A stretch of DNA of 64,000 nt from Gammaproteobacteria bacterium (GTDB lineage: Bacteria; Pseudomonadota; Gammaproteobacteria; Pseudomonadales; IMCC2047), in the NCBI GenBank assembly GCA_021773395.1, contig JAJFKB010000007.1:1-64000 (forward strand), in the 5' to 3' direction. Position numbers and translations under genes: made by a program. Shown piece by piece: positions 48,284 to 61,346 of the stretch (its first letter is position 1; each line of letters starts with the position of its first letter). The notes beneath the pieces were generated by a model, which saw nothing but the letters and a program-made list of their open reading frames with translations, made no database searches and was not told the origin of the DNA.

Positions 48284-48592
48284 ATGGCGCTAAGCAATGA
48301 AAAAATCAAAAAATATCGCACCATCGGTCACAACTTAAAACCGGTTGTCATGATTTCTGAGCAGGGCTTGTCAGAGGGTGTGCGCCTGGAACTGGAACGT
48401 GCACTAAATGATCATGAGCTCATCAAAGTTAAGCTAAATTGCGGTGAACGCGATGCAAAGAAAGAGCTGACGCTCAAGCTCTGTGAAGACTGCCGCTGCG
48501 AACTGGTGCAAGCTATTGGCAACGTCATACTGATTTATCGCGCAACAGCAAAACCAAATCCGCGCTTATCCAATATTCTGCGCGTCAATTAA
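48284..48592 (+). CDS. yhbY: CRM-domain RNA-binding protein YhbY
   Basis: YhbY is a small CRS1-YhbY (CRM) domain protein that associates with pre-50S ribosomes. Of its 102 residues, [25 protein letters not shown] holds the GxxG-type loop equivalent, followed by [13 protein letters not shown] and [19 protein letters not shown]. It is transcribed divergently from rlmE across 84 bases. Confidence 0.93.
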   Translation: MALSNEKIKKYRTIGHNLKPVVMISEQGLSEGVRLELERALNDHELIKVKLNCGERDAKKELTLKLCEDCRCELVQAIGNVILIYRATAKPNPRLSNILRVN

Positions 48593-48645
48593 AAGGGTTT
48601 ACCCTGACTTTAGCACGGTAAAGCGAAGCTCCACCCGACAAACCG

Positions 48646-49122
48646 CTATATATGCTGTACCTCAATAATTTCATACTCAACCAAACCATCGGGCACCTGG
48701 ACCTGTACCAAATCACCTTCCATTTTACCAATTAGCGCCCTCGCAATGGGTGAGGTAATTGATATTTTCAACTCCTTAAGATCGGCCTCATCTTCACCGA
48801 CGATACGATAGGTAGTTGCCTTACCGGTATTAACGTTTTCTATCTCGACAGTAACACCAAAAATGACCTTGCCGGTATTATCAATCTGCATAACATCAAT
48901 TACCTGCGCATTAGAGAGCTTGGATTCAATCTCCTTTATCCGTCCTTCCGCAAATCCCTGCTCTTCTCTAGCTGCATGATACTCTGCATTTTCCTTCAAA
49001 TCGCCATGTTCCCGAGCTTCCGCGATGGCAGCAATAATGCGTGGCCTGCTGACTGTTTTCAGCTTCTCCAGTTCAGCCCTTAACTTCTGAGAACCCTCTT
49101 TTGTCATTGGCACTTTGCTCAT
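48646..49122 (-). CDS. greA: Transcription elongation factor GreA
   Basis: GreA rescues backtracked RNA polymerase by stimulating transcript cleavage. At 158 residues it has the N-terminal coiled coil with acidic tip ([24 protein letters not shown]) and the C-terminal FKBP-like domain ([21 protein letters not shown]). Its start overlaps the carB stop codon (ATGA), so it is translated as the end of the carAB unit. Confidence 0.97.
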   Translation of the reverse strand: MSKVPMTKEGSQKLRAELEKLKTVSRPRIIAAIAEAREHGDLKENAEYHAAREEQGFAEGRIKEIESKLSNAQVIDVMQIDNTGKVIFGVTVEIENVNTGKATTYRIVGEDEADLKELKISITSPIARALIGKMEGDLVQVQVPDGLVEYEIIEVQHI

Positions 49123-52100
49123 GCTCTACTCCCTTCCCCTGACTGTTCACCCAACCTAAGGTGCAAGTCCTGTAATCGGCGCACCTTCTTCTCACTACCA
49201 TAGGCCAGTGCCTGACAAAAGGCATTAGCCGCTGCCATTGTGGTGCTGTAATAAACCTTATGTTGCAGTGCGGATCGCCGAATACTGGCCGAATCAGCAA
49301 TCGCTTGTTTACCTTCCGTAGTGTTCAATATATAGCTGATTTCATCATTTTTTAGCATATCGACAATATGCGGGCGCCCTTCAACGACTTTATTTACGAT
49401 CGCCACTTCAATTCCAATATCCGCCAGCACTTTGGCCGTACCACGGGTAGCCACCAGCTCAAACTTCATGTCAATCAGTTGCCTCGCCACCTCGGCTAGT
49501 GCAGCCTTATCGGCATCTCGCACACTTAGGAAAGCCCGCCCTGATTTCGGTAAAGTTTCACCGGCTGCTGCCTGTGCTTTAGCAAAGGCCTCAGCAAAGC
49601 TGTCACCGACGCCCATAACCTCACCAGTCGACTTCATTTCCGGACCCAATATTGGGTCGACTCCCTGAAATTTATTAAAGGGAAATACCGCTTCTTTAAC
49701 ACTCACGTAGGGCGGAATAATTTCCTTGGTGAAACCCTGCTCCTGTAGCGAAACACCTACCATACATCGCGCTGCAACCTGTGCCAGCGACACGCCAACA
49801 CACTTGGATACGAACGGCACCGTTCTGGAGGCTCGGGGATTAACCTCTATCACATAAATGACATCATCCTGAATAGCCAGCTGCACATTCATCAGACCCA
49901 CTACACCAATTTCCAAGGCCATCATTTTCACCTGGTCACGAATGGCCTGCAGCGCCTTTTCATCAATATTGTAAGGCGGCAGGGAGCAAGCCGAATCACC
50001 GGAATGCACCCCGGCCTGTTCGATATGCTGCATTACGGCTCCAATGACTACTTCTGTGCCATCGCTAACCGCATCCACATCAACCTCAATAGCTGCGCTC
50101 AAAAAATGATCCAGCAGCACTGGGCTCTCATTTGAAACTGCCACCGCTTCTTTCATGTAGCGCTTAAGTTCTTCGTCCGAATAAACAATCTCCATGGCAC
50201 GGCCACCCAATACATAGGAGGGGCGAACGACCAGTGGATAGCCGATCTCATGCGCTTTGATCAGTCCTTCTTCCAGGCTGCGCACCGTGGCATTGGGTGG
50301 CTGGATCAGCTGTAGTTTTTCAATCATTTGCTGGAAGCGTTCCCTGTCTTCAGCGCGATCGATCGCATCCGGTGTAGTGCCTATAATGGGTGCACCGGCC
50401 GCTTCAAGCCCGCGCGCCAGCTTTAACGGGGTTTGGCCACCATATTGCACAATCACCCCTTTTGGCTGTTCTTTTTCAATAATTTCCAACACATCTTCCA
50501 GAGTAACCGGCTCGAAATATAAGCGATCAGAAGTATCGTAATCAGTTGAAACCGTTTCCGGATTACAGTTCACCATAATGGTTTCATAGCCGTCATCGCG
50601 CATAGCCAAGGCTGCATGCACACAGCAGTAATCAAATTCTATACCTTGCCCGATCCGGTTGGGACCACCACCCAACACCATGATTTTGTCGCGAGAGGAG
50701 GGATTGGACTCACACTCCTCCTCATAGGTCGAGTACATGTAAGCTGTTGAAGCTGCAAATTCCGCCGCACAGGTATCGACTCTTTTGTACACGGGCCTGA
50801 CACCGAGCCCCCATCGCCGCTCGCGCAGCTGATGCTCAGTCACATCGAGGAGTTGCGCTAGCCGCAAATCGGAGAATCCTTTGCGTTTCAATTGATACAG
50901 GCGATCACGATCTATCTCTGTTAAAGCAACACCACTCAAAGAATGCTCTTCAAAAACAATATCCTCGACCTGAACCAGGAACCAAGGGTCAATGCCACTT
51001 AATCCATAGATCGTTTCGGTATCAAATCCATTTCTATAAGCATCCGCAACAAAGCGTAAACGATCAGCACCCGGCGTTTGCAGTTCATGTGTAATAGTAG
51101 ATCTAGGTGAGTCATTATCTGCTTGAAGCACTGGCTCAAATCCACTGATGCCCGTTTCCATGCCACGCAATGCTTTCTGCACTGACTCCTGGAAAGTGCG
51201 CCCTATGGCCATCACCTCACCGACCGATTTCATCTGTGTCGTCAAGCGAGGATCAGCCTGCGCAAATTTCTCAAAGGTAAAGCGCGGTATCTTAGTGACT
51301 ACATAGTCAATACTCGGCTCAAACGAGGCAGGCGTAATTCCACCGGTAATTTCATTTTTCAATTCATCGAGGGTATAGCCAACCGCCAGTTTGGCCGCCA
51401 CTTTGGCAATCGGAAATCCTGTTGCCTTCGACGCCAGTGCAGATGAACGCGATACCCGCGGGTTCATTTCGATGATGACCAGACGCCCCGTCTCAGGATG
51501 CATACCGAACTGCACATTGGAACCACCTGTTTCAACGCCAATTTCGCGCAATACTGCTATCGAGGCATTTCGCAGTATCTGATATTCCTTATCAGTTAAC
51601 GTTTGTGCCGGCGCAACGGTAATCGAGTCACCAGTATGAACACCCATCGCGTCGACATTTTCAATCGCGCACACAATAATGCAGTTATCATTCTTGTCGC
51701 GCACCACCTCCATTTCATATTCTTTCCAACCAATTAACGACTCATCGATCAAAAGTTCGTTAGTCGGCGACAGCTCTAAACCGCGCTTACAAATCTCCGC
51801 AAATTCTTCCTTGTTATAGGCAATACCACCACCACTTCCACCCATTGTGAAGGACGGCCGAATAATACAGGGAAATCCAAGTCTGGCTTGAACCTGGATA
51901 GCCTCTTCAATACTATGTGCAATAGCAGATCTGGGTGTATCCAAACCAATGGATTTCATCGCCCGATCAAAACGCTCACGATCTTCAGCCTTATCAATCG
52001 CATCCTGGGTGGCTCCGATCATCTCTACCCCGTATTGGGCTAAGATCCCTTCACGATCCAGGTCAAGCGCACAGTTCAATGCCGTTTGACCACCCATGGT

Positions 52101-52364
52101 GGGTAGCAGCGCATCGGGACGCTCCTTTTCAATAATCTTGGCTACGGTCTGCCAGCGCACTGGTTCGATATAGGTCGCATCCGCCAACACCGGATCCGTC
52201 ATGATCGTCGCTGGGTTTGAGTTCACCAGCACAACCCGGTAACCTTCTTCGCGCAGCGCCTTGCACGCCTGAGCCCCCGAGTAATCAAACTCACACGCCT
52301 GGCCAATAACAATTGGCCCGGCGCCCAGAATCAATATCGATTGTATGTCTCTACGTTTTGGCAT
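49119..52364 (-). CDS. carB: Carbamoyl-phosphate synthase large subunit
   Basis: CarB makes carbamoyl phosphate from bicarbonate, ATP and CarA-derived ammonia for pyrimidine and arginine synthesis. The 1081-residue protein has the two homologous ATP-grasp halves ([21 protein letters not shown] and [18 protein letters not shown] start each; [13 protein letters not shown] and [13 protein letters not shown] are the ATP loops), an oligomerisation domain and a C-terminal MGS-like allosteric domain (from about 940). Ten bases separate it from carA. Confidence 0.98.
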   Translation of the reverse strand: MPKRRDIQSILILGAGPIVIGQACEFDYSGAQACKALREEGYRVVLVNSNPATIMTDPVLADATYIEPVRWQTVAKIIEKERPDALLPTMGGQTALNCALDLDREGILAQYGVEMIGATQDAIDKAEDRERFDRAMKSIGLDTPRSAIAHSIEEAIQVQARLGFPCIIRPSFTMGGSGGGIAYNKEEFAEICKRGLELSPTNELLIDESLIGWKEYEMEVVRDKNDNCIIVCAIENVDAMGVHTGDSITVAPAQTLTDKEYQILRNASIAVLREIGVETGGSNVQFGMHPETGRLVIIEMNPRVSRSSALASKATGFPIAKVAAKLAVGYTLDELKNEITGGITPASFEPSIDYVVTKIPRFTFEKFAQADPRLTTQMKSVGEVMAIGRTFQESVQKALRGMETGISGFEPVLQADNDSPRSTITHELQTPGADRLRFVADAYRNGFDTETIYGLSGIDPWFLVQVEDIVFEEHSLSGVALTEIDRDRLYQLKRKGFSDLRLAQLLDVTEHQLRERRWGLGVRPVYKRVDTCAAEFAASTAYMYSTYEEECESNPSSRDKIMVLGGGPNRIGQGIEFDYCCVHAALAMRDDGYETIMVNCNPETVSTDYDTSDRLYFEPVTLEDVLEIIEKEQPKGVIVQYGGQTPLKLARGLEAAGAPIIGTTPDAIDRAEDRERFQQMIEKLQLIQPPNATVRSLEEGLIKAHEIGYPLVVRPSYVLGGRAMEIVYSDEELKRYMKEAVAVSNESPVLLDHFLSAAIEVDVDAVSDGTEVVIGAVMQHIEQAGVHSGDSACSLPPYNIDEKALQAIRDQVKMMALEIGVVGLMNVQLAIQDDVIYVIEVNPRASRTVPFVSKCVGVSLAQVAARCMVGVSLQEQGFTKEIIPPYVSVKEAVFPFNKFQGVDPILGPEMKSTGEVMGVGDSFAEAFAKAQAAAGETLPKSGRAFLSVRDADKAALAEVARQLIDMKFELVATRGTAKVLADIGIEVAIVNKVVEGRPHIVDMLKNDEISYILNTTEGKQAIADSASIRRSALQHKVYYSTTMAAANAFCQALAYGSEKKVRRLQDLHLRLGEQSGEGSRA

Positions 52365-52373
52365 TTATTTTTA

Positions 52374-53543
52374 CTACTCTGTTTGTGCTTCAGGTGCGTT
52401 AGCGCGCGCGACTCTCATCAACTCGATGAACTGATCAAATAATGGCGCTACATCGTGCGGCCCTGGGCTGGCTTCAGGATGCCCCTGAAATCCGAACGCT
52501 GGTTTATCCGAATGTTCGATACCCTGCACCGTGCCATCAAACAAGGACTTATGAGTCACTCGCAACATTTCAGGTAAGCCGGTCTCATCGACAGCAAAAC
52601 CGTGATTCTGGCTGGTTATCATTACCGCCCCATTCGATAAATCCTGCACCGGATGGTTGGCACCATGATGTCCGCACTTCATCTTCATGGTCAGTGCACC
52701 ACTGGCTAACGCCAACAACTGATGTCCCAGGCAAATACCAAAACAGGGCATATTTCTTTCTAAAATCTCTTTGATAGCAGCAATCGCATAGTCACAGGGC
52801 TCTGGATCACCTGGACCATTCGATAAAAATACGCCATCTGGTTTCATTGCCAGCACTTCGCTGGCGGGTGTTTTCGCCGGCACTACTGTCAGCTCGCAAC
52901 CACGCGTGGCCAACATTCTTAATATGTTGCGTTTGACCCCAAAATCGTAGGCGACAACCTTATAGGTTTGTTGCTCTGCGGGCTGATAGCCTTTAGACCA
53001 TTGCCATACCCCTTCGGTCCATGGATATGACTTTTCTGTTGTAACCACTTTTGCCAGATCCAGGCCCTTCAGACCGGTAAACTTTTGCGCAAGAGTAATG
53101 GCATGCTGTATTGCTGCGTCTTGATTCTCACCTTCAGCAAGCACTTTTATACAGCCATTTTGCGCGCCCTTATCCCGTAGAATTCGGGTTAATCGGCGCG
53201 TATCAATGTTGGCTATCCCAACAATGTTGCGCTCCTGAAGATAATCGGACAAGCTAGCTGATTTTCGCCAATTGCTGGCCAACAGCGGCAAATCCCGGAT
53301 AACCAGTCCTGCAGCCCAAATTCGATCCGACTCTTCATCCTCTGGATTAACTCCGGTATTACCAATATGCGGGTAAGTTAACGTCACTATTTGGCTGGCA
53401 TAGGAAGGGTCGGTGAGAATTTCCTGGTAGCCGGTCATCGCGGTATTAAACACGACCTCTCCGACAGCTTCGCCATCGGCTCCTATCGCGCCGCCTACAA
53501 AAACACTGCCATCGGCAAGTGCCAGAATCGCCTGCTTTGTCAA
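52374..53543 (-). CDS. carA: Carbamoyl-phosphate synthase small subunit
   Basis: CarA is the glutaminase subunit feeding ammonia to CarB. The N-terminal domain ([32 protein letters not shown]) precedes a class I glutamine amidotransferase domain with nucleophile Cys in [14 protein letters not shown] and the His/Glu of [12 protein letters not shown] chose TTG 53543 as start: GGGAG lies 6 bases upstream and the 389-residue product then aligns with E. coli CarA. The frame extends 16 codons further upstream without family similarity. Confidence 0.95.
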   Translation of the reverse strand: MTKQAILALADGSVFVGGAIGADGEAVGEVVFNTAMTGYQEILTDPSYASQIVTLTYPHIGNTGVNPEDEESDRIWAAGLVIRDLPLLASNWRKSASLSDYLQERNIVGIANIDTRRLTRILRDKGAQNGCIKVLAEGENQDAAIQHAITLAQKFTGLKGLDLAKVVTTEKSYPWTEGVWQWSKGYQPAEQQTYKVVAYDFGVKRNILRMLATRGCELTVVPAKTPASEVLAMKPDGVFLSNGPGDPEPCDYAIAAIKEILERNMPCFGICLGHQLLALASGALTMKMKCGHHGANHPVQDLSNGAVMITSQNHGFAVDETGLPEMLRVTHKSLFDGTVQGIEHSDKPAFGFQGHPEASPGPHDVAPLFDQFIELMRVARANAPEAQTE

Positions 53544-53763
53544 TTTATACTCCCAAACTACGCGTGTAAGGCTTGCAAAAAAGCGAGACAAGACATAGCC
53601 TCATCCCGCTTCAAATAGATGTGATTTACTGTATTCACTGAGATGGCAATTTTACGTGAAGATCAGCCCGGGTGTCTATTCCTGTTGGCGAATCAGTACA
53701 CTAAATTTGCTTCCGACCGTCCAATATTCATCAACGAAGAGGTGTAACCGCTAAAATTTGGGT

Positions 53764-54603
<840 letters not shown>

Positions 54604-54621
54604 CTACTAACCGATAACCCG

Positions 54622-55755
54622 TTAAAGCTTCATGTCATCAAAAAAACCCTTCACGCCCTCAAACCAACTCGACTTTTTTGGGGACTGTTTGTTACCGCCC
54701 TTTTCCAGGGTTTGCTGAAACTTACGCAGCAACTCTTTCTGCTCACCGGTCAGCTTCACCGGAGTTTCGACATAGACGCGACATAAAAGGTCGCCTACAG
54801 CGCCACCACGAACCGGCGCAACGCCTTTGCCACGCATCCTAAAAAGCTTGCTCGACTGAGTTTCTGGCGGCACCTTGAGCTTAACACGACCATCCAGCGT
54901 GGGCACTTCAAGCTCCCCACCTAAAGCGGCGTCCGCAAAACTGATAGGTACCTCACAATACAAATTGGCATCTTCACGAGTAAATATTTTATGGGGCCGC
55001 ACAGCAATCTGCACATAAAGATCTCCCGGTGGCCCGCCATGCATACCCGCTTCGCCTTCGCCGGTTAACCGTATACGATCACCATTATCCACACCGGCCG
55101 GCACTTTAACTGACAGATTTTTATATTCTTCCGTCCTGCCAGCGCCATGACAGATATGACAGGGGTCTTTGATCATCTTGCCCTGACCATGACAGCGAGG
55201 ACAGGTTTGCTGTACAGAGAAAAATCCCTGCTGCATTCTGACCTGCCCAACACCACCACAGGTTGTACAGTCGGTTGGTACCGTCCCTTTTTTTGCCCCC
55301 GAACCACCGCATTCTTTACAGCCAACCTGCGTCGGAATACGAATTTTTACCGAAGTGCCTTTTACAGCATCTTCCAACTCCAGATCCAGGTTGTAACGCA
55401 AATCAGCGCCGCGCTGCACATGACTTCGTCCACCACGACCGCTGCCACCAAAGATATCCCCAAAAACATCACCAAAGATGTCACTAAAATTACCAGAGCC
55501 ACTATGAAACCCTCCACCTCCGGCACTATTATCGACGCCGGCATGACCGAACTGATCATAAGCTGCCCTTTTTTCGCTATTCGAGAGCACCTCGTAGGCT
55601 TCGCTGACCTCCTTAAACTTGGCTTCAGCGCTGCTGTCATCGGGATTTCTATCCGGGTGATACTTCATAGCCAATCGGCGATAGGCTTTTTTTATATCTT
55701 TCTCGTCGACGTTACTTTCTACGCCTAGCACTTCATAGTAATCGCGTTTTGACAT
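54622..55755 (-). CDS. dnaJ: Chaperone protein DnaJ
   Basis: DnaJ delivers substrates to DnaK and stimulates its ATPase. The 377-residue type I J-protein has the J-domain with [11 protein letters not shown], a Gly/Phe-rich linker (about 75-110), four zinc-binding repeats ([32 protein letters not shown]) and the C-terminal substrate domains. It follows dnaK across a gap containing two hairpins. Confidence 0.97.
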   Translation of the reverse strand: MSKRDYYEVLGVESNVDEKDIKKAYRRLAMKYHPDRNPDDSSAEAKFKEVSEAYEVLSNSEKRAAYDQFGHAGVDNSAGGGGFHSGSGNFSDIFGDVFGDIFGGSGRGGRSHVQRGADLRYNLDLELEDAVKGTSVKIRIPTQVGCKECGGSGAKKGTVPTDCTTCGGVGQVRMQQGFFSVQQTCPRCHGQGKMIKDPCHICHGAGRTEEYKNLSVKVPAGVDNGDRIRLTGEGEAGMHGGPPGDLYVQIAVRPHKIFTREDANLYCEVPISFADAALGGELEVPTLDGRVKLKVPPETQSSKLFRMRGKGVAPVRGGAVGDLLCRVYVETPVKLTGEQKELLRKFQQTLEKGGNKQSPKKSSWFEGVKGFFDDMKL

Positions 55756-55784
55756 CGGGTTATTTATTTACCTTGTTTCGTGCA

Positions 55785-55859
55785 AAAGCGCGGAACCCCG
55801 CTTGCCGGATTCCGCGCTTTAATGAGTATTACCTGAGCGCTTAGCGACAACCGCTCAGG
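55785..55859 (-). terminator. Two hairpins between dnaK and dnaJ
   Basis: CCTGAGCG/CGCTCAGG (55832-55839 with 55852-55859) and an 11-bp stem AAAGCGCGGAA/TTCCGCGCTTT (55785-55795 with 55810-55820) lie in the 119-base gap. On the transcribed strand the second ends in TTTTG, resembling a partial terminator. It would lower dnaJ relative to dnaK, or act as a processing site. Confidence 0.6.
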
Positions 55860-55874
55860 CTAAGGACTTAGCCT

Positions 55875-57794
55875 TTACTTGTCGTCTTTAACTTCCTCAA
55901 ACTCTGCATCAACCACATCATCTTCCGCAGCAGCTTCTTCACCTGGCGCGCCCGCTTCCTGAGCTTGCGCTTGCTCCTGTTCAGCATAAAGCTTTTGTGC
56001 AAGGTTGCCGGACGCCTCTGTTAACGCTTTGGTTTTCGCCTCGATATCGTCCTTGTTATCCGTTTTCAGCGCGGCCTCTACATCATTAATGGCTTTCTCT
56101 ATCGCCTCTTTCTCTTCCGCAGTCGCCTTATCTCCAGCCTCTTCCAGAGTCTTGCGCGTTGCGTGAACCAAACCATCGGCCTGATTGCGCACAGTCACCA
56201 GCTCTTCAAACTTGCGATCTTCCTCGGCATTCGCCTCGGCATCCTGCACCATTGCGTTAATCTCATCGTCAGACAGTCCACTGGACGCCTTGATCACGAT
56301 CGACTGTTCTTTACCGGTCGCCTTATCCTTAGCACTCACATTCAGAATACCGTTCGCATCCAGATCGAACGCAACCTCAATCTGTGGCAGGCCACGAGGT
56401 GCTGGCGGAATATCTGCAAGATCAAAGCGACCCAGCGATTTATTCTGCGGTGCTTGCTTGCGCTCACCCTGCAGCACATGGATGGTTACCGCTGACTGGT
56501 TATCATCGGCCGTAGAAAACACCTGAGTTTTCTTGGTAGGTATGGTTGTGTTTTTCTCGATCAGCGGTGTCATCACTCCACCCAGGGTTTCAATACCCAA
56601 AGATAAAGGTGTCACGTCGAGCAGTAGCACATCTTTCACATCACCCGATAATACCGCCGCCTGAATCGCCGCACCAACAGCAACCGCCTCATCAGGGTTT
56701 ACATCTTTACGCGCTTCTTTGCCAAAGAAATTCTTCACTTTCTCCTGAACCAGCGGCATACGAGTCTGCCCGCCCACCAGGATTACATCCGTAATTTCTG
56801 AAGCACTCAGACCCGCATCTTTTAACGCAGTCTGCAAAGGTGCTATCGTTCTTTCCACAAGACTTTCCACCAATGACTCAAACTTTGACCTGGTGATTTT
56901 GACATTCAAGTGCTTCGGACCACTCGCATCGGCGGTTACATAGGGCAAATTTACGTCGGTCTGCTGAGTGCTGGACAATTCAATCTTGGCCTTCTCCGCC
57001 GCATCTTTTAAACGCTGCAACGCTAAAGGATCATTATGTAGATCGATGCCACTTTCCTTCTTAAACTCGTCTGCCAGATAGTCTATCAGGCGTAAATCGA
57101 AATCTTCACCACCTAGAAAGGTATCACCATTAGTCGAAAGCACTTCAAACTGATGCTCGCCATCAACTTCTGCAATCTCGATAATGGAGATATCAAAGGT
57201 TCCACCGCCCAAGTCATACACAGCGATTGTCGAATCACCACGCTGCTTATCCATACCATAAGCCAACGCCGCTGCAGTGGGCTCGTTAATGATACGCTTA
57301 ACCTCCAGACCTGCGATGCGCCCAGCATCTTTGGTAGCCTGCCTTTGTGAATCATTAAAGTAAGCAGGAACCGTGATCACCGCCTCTGTGACAGACTCCC
57401 CAAGATAATCCTCGGCTGTTTTTTTCATCTTTTTCAAGACTTCTGCCGAAATCTGCGGAGGTGCTTTACTATCGCCTTTAATCTCAACCCAGGCATCCCC
57501 ATTTTCAGCGGCTACAATGCTGTACGGCACCATTTTGATATCCTTCTGCACCACATCGTCATCAAAACGACGACCAATCAGGCGCTTAATCGCGAATAAT
57601 GTATTACTCGGATTAGTTACGGCCTGTCGTTTCGCAGGCTGACCCACCAAAATTTCACCGTCTTCAGTAAAAGCTACGATGGAGGGGGTAGTTCGATCAC
57701 CCTCTGCATTTTCTATCACTTTGGGTTTGCCGCTTTCCATAACCGCCACACACGAGTTGGTGGTACCCAAGTCAATTCCGATAATCTTACCCAT
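55875..57794 (-). CDS. dnaK: Chaperone protein DnaK
   Basis: DnaK is the Hsp70 chaperone. The 639-residue protein starts [20 protein letters not shown] and contains [52 protein letters not shown] and the substrate-binding and lid domains, ending in the EEVKDDK-type tail. It lies between grpE and dnaJ and shares the heat-shock promoter upstream of grpE. Confidence 0.98.
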   Translation of the reverse strand: MGKIIGIDLGTTNSCVAVMESGKPKVIENAEGDRTTPSIVAFTEDGEILVGQPAKRQAVTNPSNTLFAIKRLIGRRFDDDVVQKDIKMVPYSIVAAENGDAWVEIKGDSKAPPQISAEVLKKMKKTAEDYLGESVTEAVITVPAYFNDSQRQATKDAGRIAGLEVKRIINEPTAAALAYGMDKQRGDSTIAVYDLGGGTFDISIIEIAEVDGEHQFEVLSTNGDTFLGGEDFDLRLIDYLADEFKKESGIDLHNDPLALQRLKDAAEKAKIELSSTQQTDVNLPYVTADASGPKHLNVKITRSKFESLVESLVERTIAPLQTALKDAGLSASEITDVILVGGQTRMPLVQEKVKNFFGKEARKDVNPDEAVAVGAAIQAAVLSGDVKDVLLLDVTPLSLGIETLGGVMTPLIEKNTTIPTKKTQVFSTADDNQSAVTIHVLQGERKQAPQNKSLGRFDLADIPPAPRGLPQIEVAFDLDANGILNVSAKDKATGKEQSIVIKASSGLSDDEINAMVQDAEANAEEDRKFEELVTVRNQADGLVHATRKTLEEAGDKATAEEKEAIEKAINDVEAALKTDNKDDIEAKTKALTEASGNLAQKLYAEQEQAQAQEAGAPGEEAAAEDDVVDAEFEEVKDDK

Positions 57795-57913
57795 TATCTA
57801 TACTCCACATTCAATTCAAACCTCTAAGATTCGCGCTTGCTAAGCGTGGCATTTGCACGAACATTCTTAACAATCTCGATTATTCACTTAATATTGGCAC
57901 TAAATGATTGTTT

Positions 57914-58552
57914 TCAAGCCTGTTCATCTATTTTTGGCGTATCTTTTGGAACATTTTTGTCAGCAGCCTTGGAAACAATCACCATTGCCGGCCTCACAAT
58001 ACGCCCATGCAGGGTATAACCTTTCTGCATCACACTCACCACCGTATTAGGCTCCATCTGATCCTGCTCAACGATAGATACCGCTTGATGGAGCGCTGGA
58101 TCGAAAGGTTCACCCTCCGGGTCAACTATTTCTACACTGAATCTCGCCAGTGCCTTTACAAACATATCCAGTGTTAACTCGACCCCTTCACGTAACGCTT
58201 TTACAAAATCGTTATCTTCACCGGAAGCATCCAGCGCCCGCTCCAGGTTATCTACTACCGGCAGTAGTTCGAGCACTAATTTTTCCTGACCAAATTTATG
58301 CGCATGCTCTACATCACGCTCTGCACGCCGTCTCACATTCTGCAAATCGGCTTGCGACCTGAGCGCCAAATCCTTGTGTTGCGCTAACTGTTCAACAGCC
58401 TGCTCCAGCTTTGCCCGCAAATCCAGCTCACCAGTGACAGTTGTATCACCGCCGGACTCCTCCAGCATCTCTGGATTCTGCTCGCCATCCGCCGCTGCTG
58501 CTTCGGATTCCAAATTATTCTCTTGCCCAGGAATAGTTTCTTTATCTGCCAT
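57914..58552 (-). CDS. grpE: Nucleotide exchange factor GrpE
   Basis: GrpE releases ADP from DnaK. The 212-residue protein has an acidic disordered N-terminus, a long coiled coil ([20 protein letters not shown]) and the beta domain with [45 protein letters not shown] ribosome site lies 11 bases before the ATG. It is the first gene of grpE-dnaK-dnaJ and has a sigma-32-type promoter just upstream. Confidence 0.96.
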   Translation of the reverse strand: MADKETIPGQENNLESEAAAADGEQNPEMLEESGGDTTVTGELDLRAKLEQAVEQLAQHKDLALRSQADLQNVRRRAERDVEHAHKFGQEKLVLELLPVVDNLERALDASGEDNDFVKALREGVELTLDMFVKALARFSVEIVDPEGEPFDPALHQAVSIVEQDQMEPNTVVSVMQKGYTLHGRIVRPAMVIVSKAADKNVPKDTPKIDEQA

Positions 58553-58605
58553 TGTTCATTGACCTCCAATATAACGCCTTTCGTTAACGTTAAGATGCGC
58601 ATTGC

Positions 58606-58635
58606 TATATGGGGGCCAGTCGCTGTTGATTCAAG
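58606..58635 (-). promoter_or_regulatory. Heat-shock (sigma-32) promoter of grpE-dnaK-dnaJ
   Basis: On the minus strand CTTGAA (58630-58635) and CCCCATATA (58606-58614) are 15 bases apart, an almost exact match to the RpoH consensus CTTGAA / CCCCATnT. It lies about 55 bases upstream of the grpE start, so heat-shock control of the whole chaperone operon is expected. Confidence 0.85.
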
Positions 58636-58796
58636 ATATAGTTCAAAATAAATAGCAGATTACGCAAAGATCATGTGCTCACAGAGCAGCCAGCGAAACT
58701 CCTACAACTTTAGTATTAGTACTAAGGGGCAGCCCTTAACCCATCAGAGCTATATCGAATCAGCCAATCGATGTATATAGTTAAAACTGCGTCATT

Positions 58797-58916
58797 ACAG
58801 AAAAGTAGAGGGTTGCGAGCGCTATTTTTATTCTCCCCAGAACAGATAGCCTTGGGATACAGACGAAACATTAACAGGGATGTTAATCACACGGAAGTTC
58901 CCCTCTATTTTTCTGT
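58797..58916. repeat. 120-bp segment with 16-bp inverted ends
   Basis: The ends pair over 16 bases (ACAGAAAAGTAGAGGG with CCCTCTATTTTTCTGT) with a single G-T. The interior contains a smaller ATTAAC/GTTAAT hairpin. It could be a small non-autonomous element or a long-range RNA structure. No second copy is seen in the window. Confidence 0.5.
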
Positions 58917-59119
58917 TTTTTTATAAAAAAACCGGCACTTGCAAGCTAACTCACCTGTCTCTTGATTGGCTACTCCCTCGATCTCATTCTCCACCCATTA
59001 CCATTTCTACTATTGCCAACTGTGGGGCATTTACCTTATAAAGTTAATTGGCTGATAGCAAAACACCAAAATCATATTAATCACTCAAACCATTTTTTTA
59101 TTATTAATAACGGAATCCA

Positions 59120-60805
59120 GTGCTTACACATCTGTCGATCCAGAATTTTGCGGTTGTTAAATCACTCCATGTTGAATTGCATGGTGGTTTGACCGCTATA
59201 ACCGGGGAGACCGGCGCAGGGAAGTCCATTATGGTCGACGCCTTATGCCTGATTTTGGGTGATCGCGCAGACAATGGCGTAATTCGTGATGGGGCCGATC
59301 GAGCCGAGATCTGCGCTGTGTTTGATATTAGCGAAAATCCCCTGGCACACCAATGGCTCGAATATCAGGATCTGGGCGAGGAGGAGTGTATTATTAGACG
59401 CTCACTCACCACTGACGGGCGATCAAGGGCTTTCATTAATGATCGACCGATGACGCTATCACAGGTACGGGAACTGGGTGAGACTTTGCTGGATATTCAC
59501 AGCCAACACGAACACCAGTCATTAATGAGTAAAAACGAACACCGCAGATTGCTCGATGAGTATGCCGGTGCGACAGATTTGATGCTACAGGTCCAGTCAA
59601 ATTATCAAAAATGGATATCGCTTAAGGAGCAGCTCACCCAGCTAACCCTCGGCACCCAACAACAAAAAGACCAGCAGGAGTTGATTCGTTACCAACTGGA
59701 AGAGCTCAACAACCTAAATCTGGTAGAAGGTGAAATCGAGCTGTTAGAGCAGGAGCAGACTCAGCTGGCTAACGCCGAGCAAATTTTAAGCGTAGGCCAG
59801 AATATCGTCACTATCTGTCGCAACCATGGAGCAGACGAATCAGGTGGTGACTGCCATTCGCAGCTCAGCAATGCAATTAGCCTAAGCCAGCAACTGAGAT
59901 TGCCAGAACATCATCAGCGCAACAGTATCGAACTATTACAAAATGCTCAGATACAGATCGAGGAAGCCTGTGACAATCTGCGGGATTACCTGGAAAGTGT
60001 GGAGGTTAACCCGGAACGTCTGTTACTCGTCGAACAAAGACTGAGCGATGCGCATCAGCTGGCCCGCAAGCATAGGATTCAGCCAGCAGAGCTTCCGGAA
60101 CTACGCTTAAAACTGGAGAGCAATCTTGAGGAGTTGGCCAATGTCGATGAGGCTCTGCTACAGCTCGAAACCGATATAGAGAGCGCCCTGCGAGCGTATA
60201 GCGATAAATCTCACCAGCTATCAAAGATTCGCAGTAAATCGGCACAGCAGCTCAACCAGGTTATCATTAGCCATCTTGAGGCTATGGGCATGAAAGGCTG
60301 CACCTTTATCACGCAACTTACACCGTTAGCGGAAGAAAAACCGAGCGCCTCAGGCGCCGAGACTGTCGAGTTTCTTGTCAGCGCCAATCCTGGGCAGGCG
60401 CCAAAGCCATTGCGGAAAGTCGCTTCAGGAGGGGAGTTGTCTCGAATCAGCCTGGCTATTCAGGTTGTACTGGCAAACAAAACGAACGCTGCAACACTCA
60501 TATTCGATGAGGTGGACGTGGGCATTGGGGGTGGAACTTCTGAGGTGGTCGGCCAATTACTTCGCCAATTGGGAGCAAAAGGTCAGGTTATCTGCGTCAC
60601 TCACCAGCCACAGGTAGCAGCTATGGCACACCACCACCTCGCAGTGACCAAGCAAACGGAAAGCGCTTTCACCGATTCTCGTGTCGTGACATTATCCGCC
60701 GAGGATAAAATTACTGAAGTAGCGCGCATGCTGGGGGGGCTGAAACTCACCAAACAAACTATCGCTCATGCCACCGAAATGATTAAAAACACAGTACCCG
60801 ATTGA
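59120..60805 (+). CDS. recN: DNA repair protein RecN
   Basis: RecN is an SMC-like ATPase for double-strand-break repair. The 561-residue protein has Walker A GETGAGKSIMVDAL, a central coiled coil (about 150-380), the ABC signature ASGGELSRISLAI and Walker B TLIFDEVDVGIGG, then CVTHQPQVAAMA. The start is a GTG at 59120. It is a plus-strand gene converging with fur. Confidence 0.96.
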   Translation: MLTHLSIQNFAVVKSLHVELHGGLTAITGETGAGKSIMVDALCLILGDRADNGVIRDGADRAEICAVFDISENPLAHQWLEYQDLGEEECIIRRSLTTDGRSRAFINDRPMTLSQVRELGETLLDIHSQHEHQSLMSKNEHRRLLDEYAGATDLMLQVQSNYQKWISLKEQLTQLTLGTQQQKDQQELIRYQLEELNNLNLVEGEIELLEQEQTQLANAEQILSVGQNIVTICRNHGADESGGDCHSQLSNAISLSQQLRLPEHHQRNSIELLQNAQIQIEEACDNLRDYLESVEVNPERLLLVEQRLSDAHQLARKHRIQPAELPELRLKLESNLEELANVDEALLQLETDIESALRAYSDKSHQLSKIRSKSAQQLNQVIISHLEAMGMKGCTFITQLTPLAEEKPSASGAETVEFLVSANPGQAPKPLRKVASGGELSRISLAIQVVLANKTNAATLIFDEVDVGIGGGTSEVVGQLLRQLGAKGQVICVTHQPQVAAMAHHHLAVTKQTESAFTDSRVVTLSAEDKITEVARMLGGLKLTKQTIAHATEMIKNTVPD

Positions 60806-60853
60806 TCTACAAGGCATTGCACCGAAGATGCTTAATATAAACGCACCCTCAAA

Positions 60854-61267
60854 TTACTGACATTTCGAGCATAGTCCATAAATATAGTGGCTATGATCTG
60901 TCACCTGAAACCCTGCATTATCAGCAATCACCTGCTGCCTTTCCTCAATAAGCGCATCATAAAACTCCTGCACCTTGCTACATTTCACGCAGACCATGTG
61001 ATCGTGATGATGACTGGAGCTTAGCTCAAATACGGATCGCCCACCTTCAAAATGGTGTCGTTTAACCAGCCCCGCGGTTTCGAACTGGGTCAAAACACGA
61101 TATACAGTCGCCAAGCCAACATCATCCCCCGCTTCAAGGAGCATTTTATAAACATCCTCAGCGGTCAGGTGATGGACTTTAGACTCCTCCAGAAGTTGTA
61201 GAATTTTAACCCGGGGAACCGTTACTTTCAGTCCTACATTGCGTAACTCTTGATTTTCTTCTGACAT
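60854..61267 (-). CDS. fur: Ferric uptake regulator Fur
   Basis: Fur represses iron-uptake genes when bound to Fe(II). The 137-residue protein has the winged helix ([37 protein letters not shown]) and the C-terminal metal/dimer domain with [11 protein letters not shown] and a final CSKCQ. It is divergent from bamE across 79 bases, the standard gammaproteobacterial pair. Confidence 0.97.
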   Translation of the reverse strand: MSEENQELRNVGLKVTVPRVKILQLLEESKVHHLTAEDVYKMLLEAGDDVGLATVYRVLTQFETAGLVKRHHFEGGRSVFELSSSHHHDHMVCVKCSKVQEFYDALIEERQQVIADNAGFQVTDHSHYIYGLCSKCQ

Positions 61268-61346
61268 ACTCTCAAACTATCTCCCTTCGCGCTTAGGTCG
61301 AAACCAGCATTATCCTATTAAGTTGCTATTAAATGGAACCATTATC

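Larger units (their letters stand above)
58553..59119. other. grpE-recN divergent intergenic region
   Basis: This 567-base gap holds the grpE heat-shock promoter, an inverted repeat at 58797-58916, and the recN leader. No coding sequence is convincing. recN is an SOS gene in many bacteria, but I find no clear LexA box here. Confidence 0.55.

Noticed and set aside
58880-58960. LexA/SOS box for recN
   Set aside because: CTGTTTTTTTATAAAA lacks the ACAG half; no CTGT-N8-ACAG match was found.
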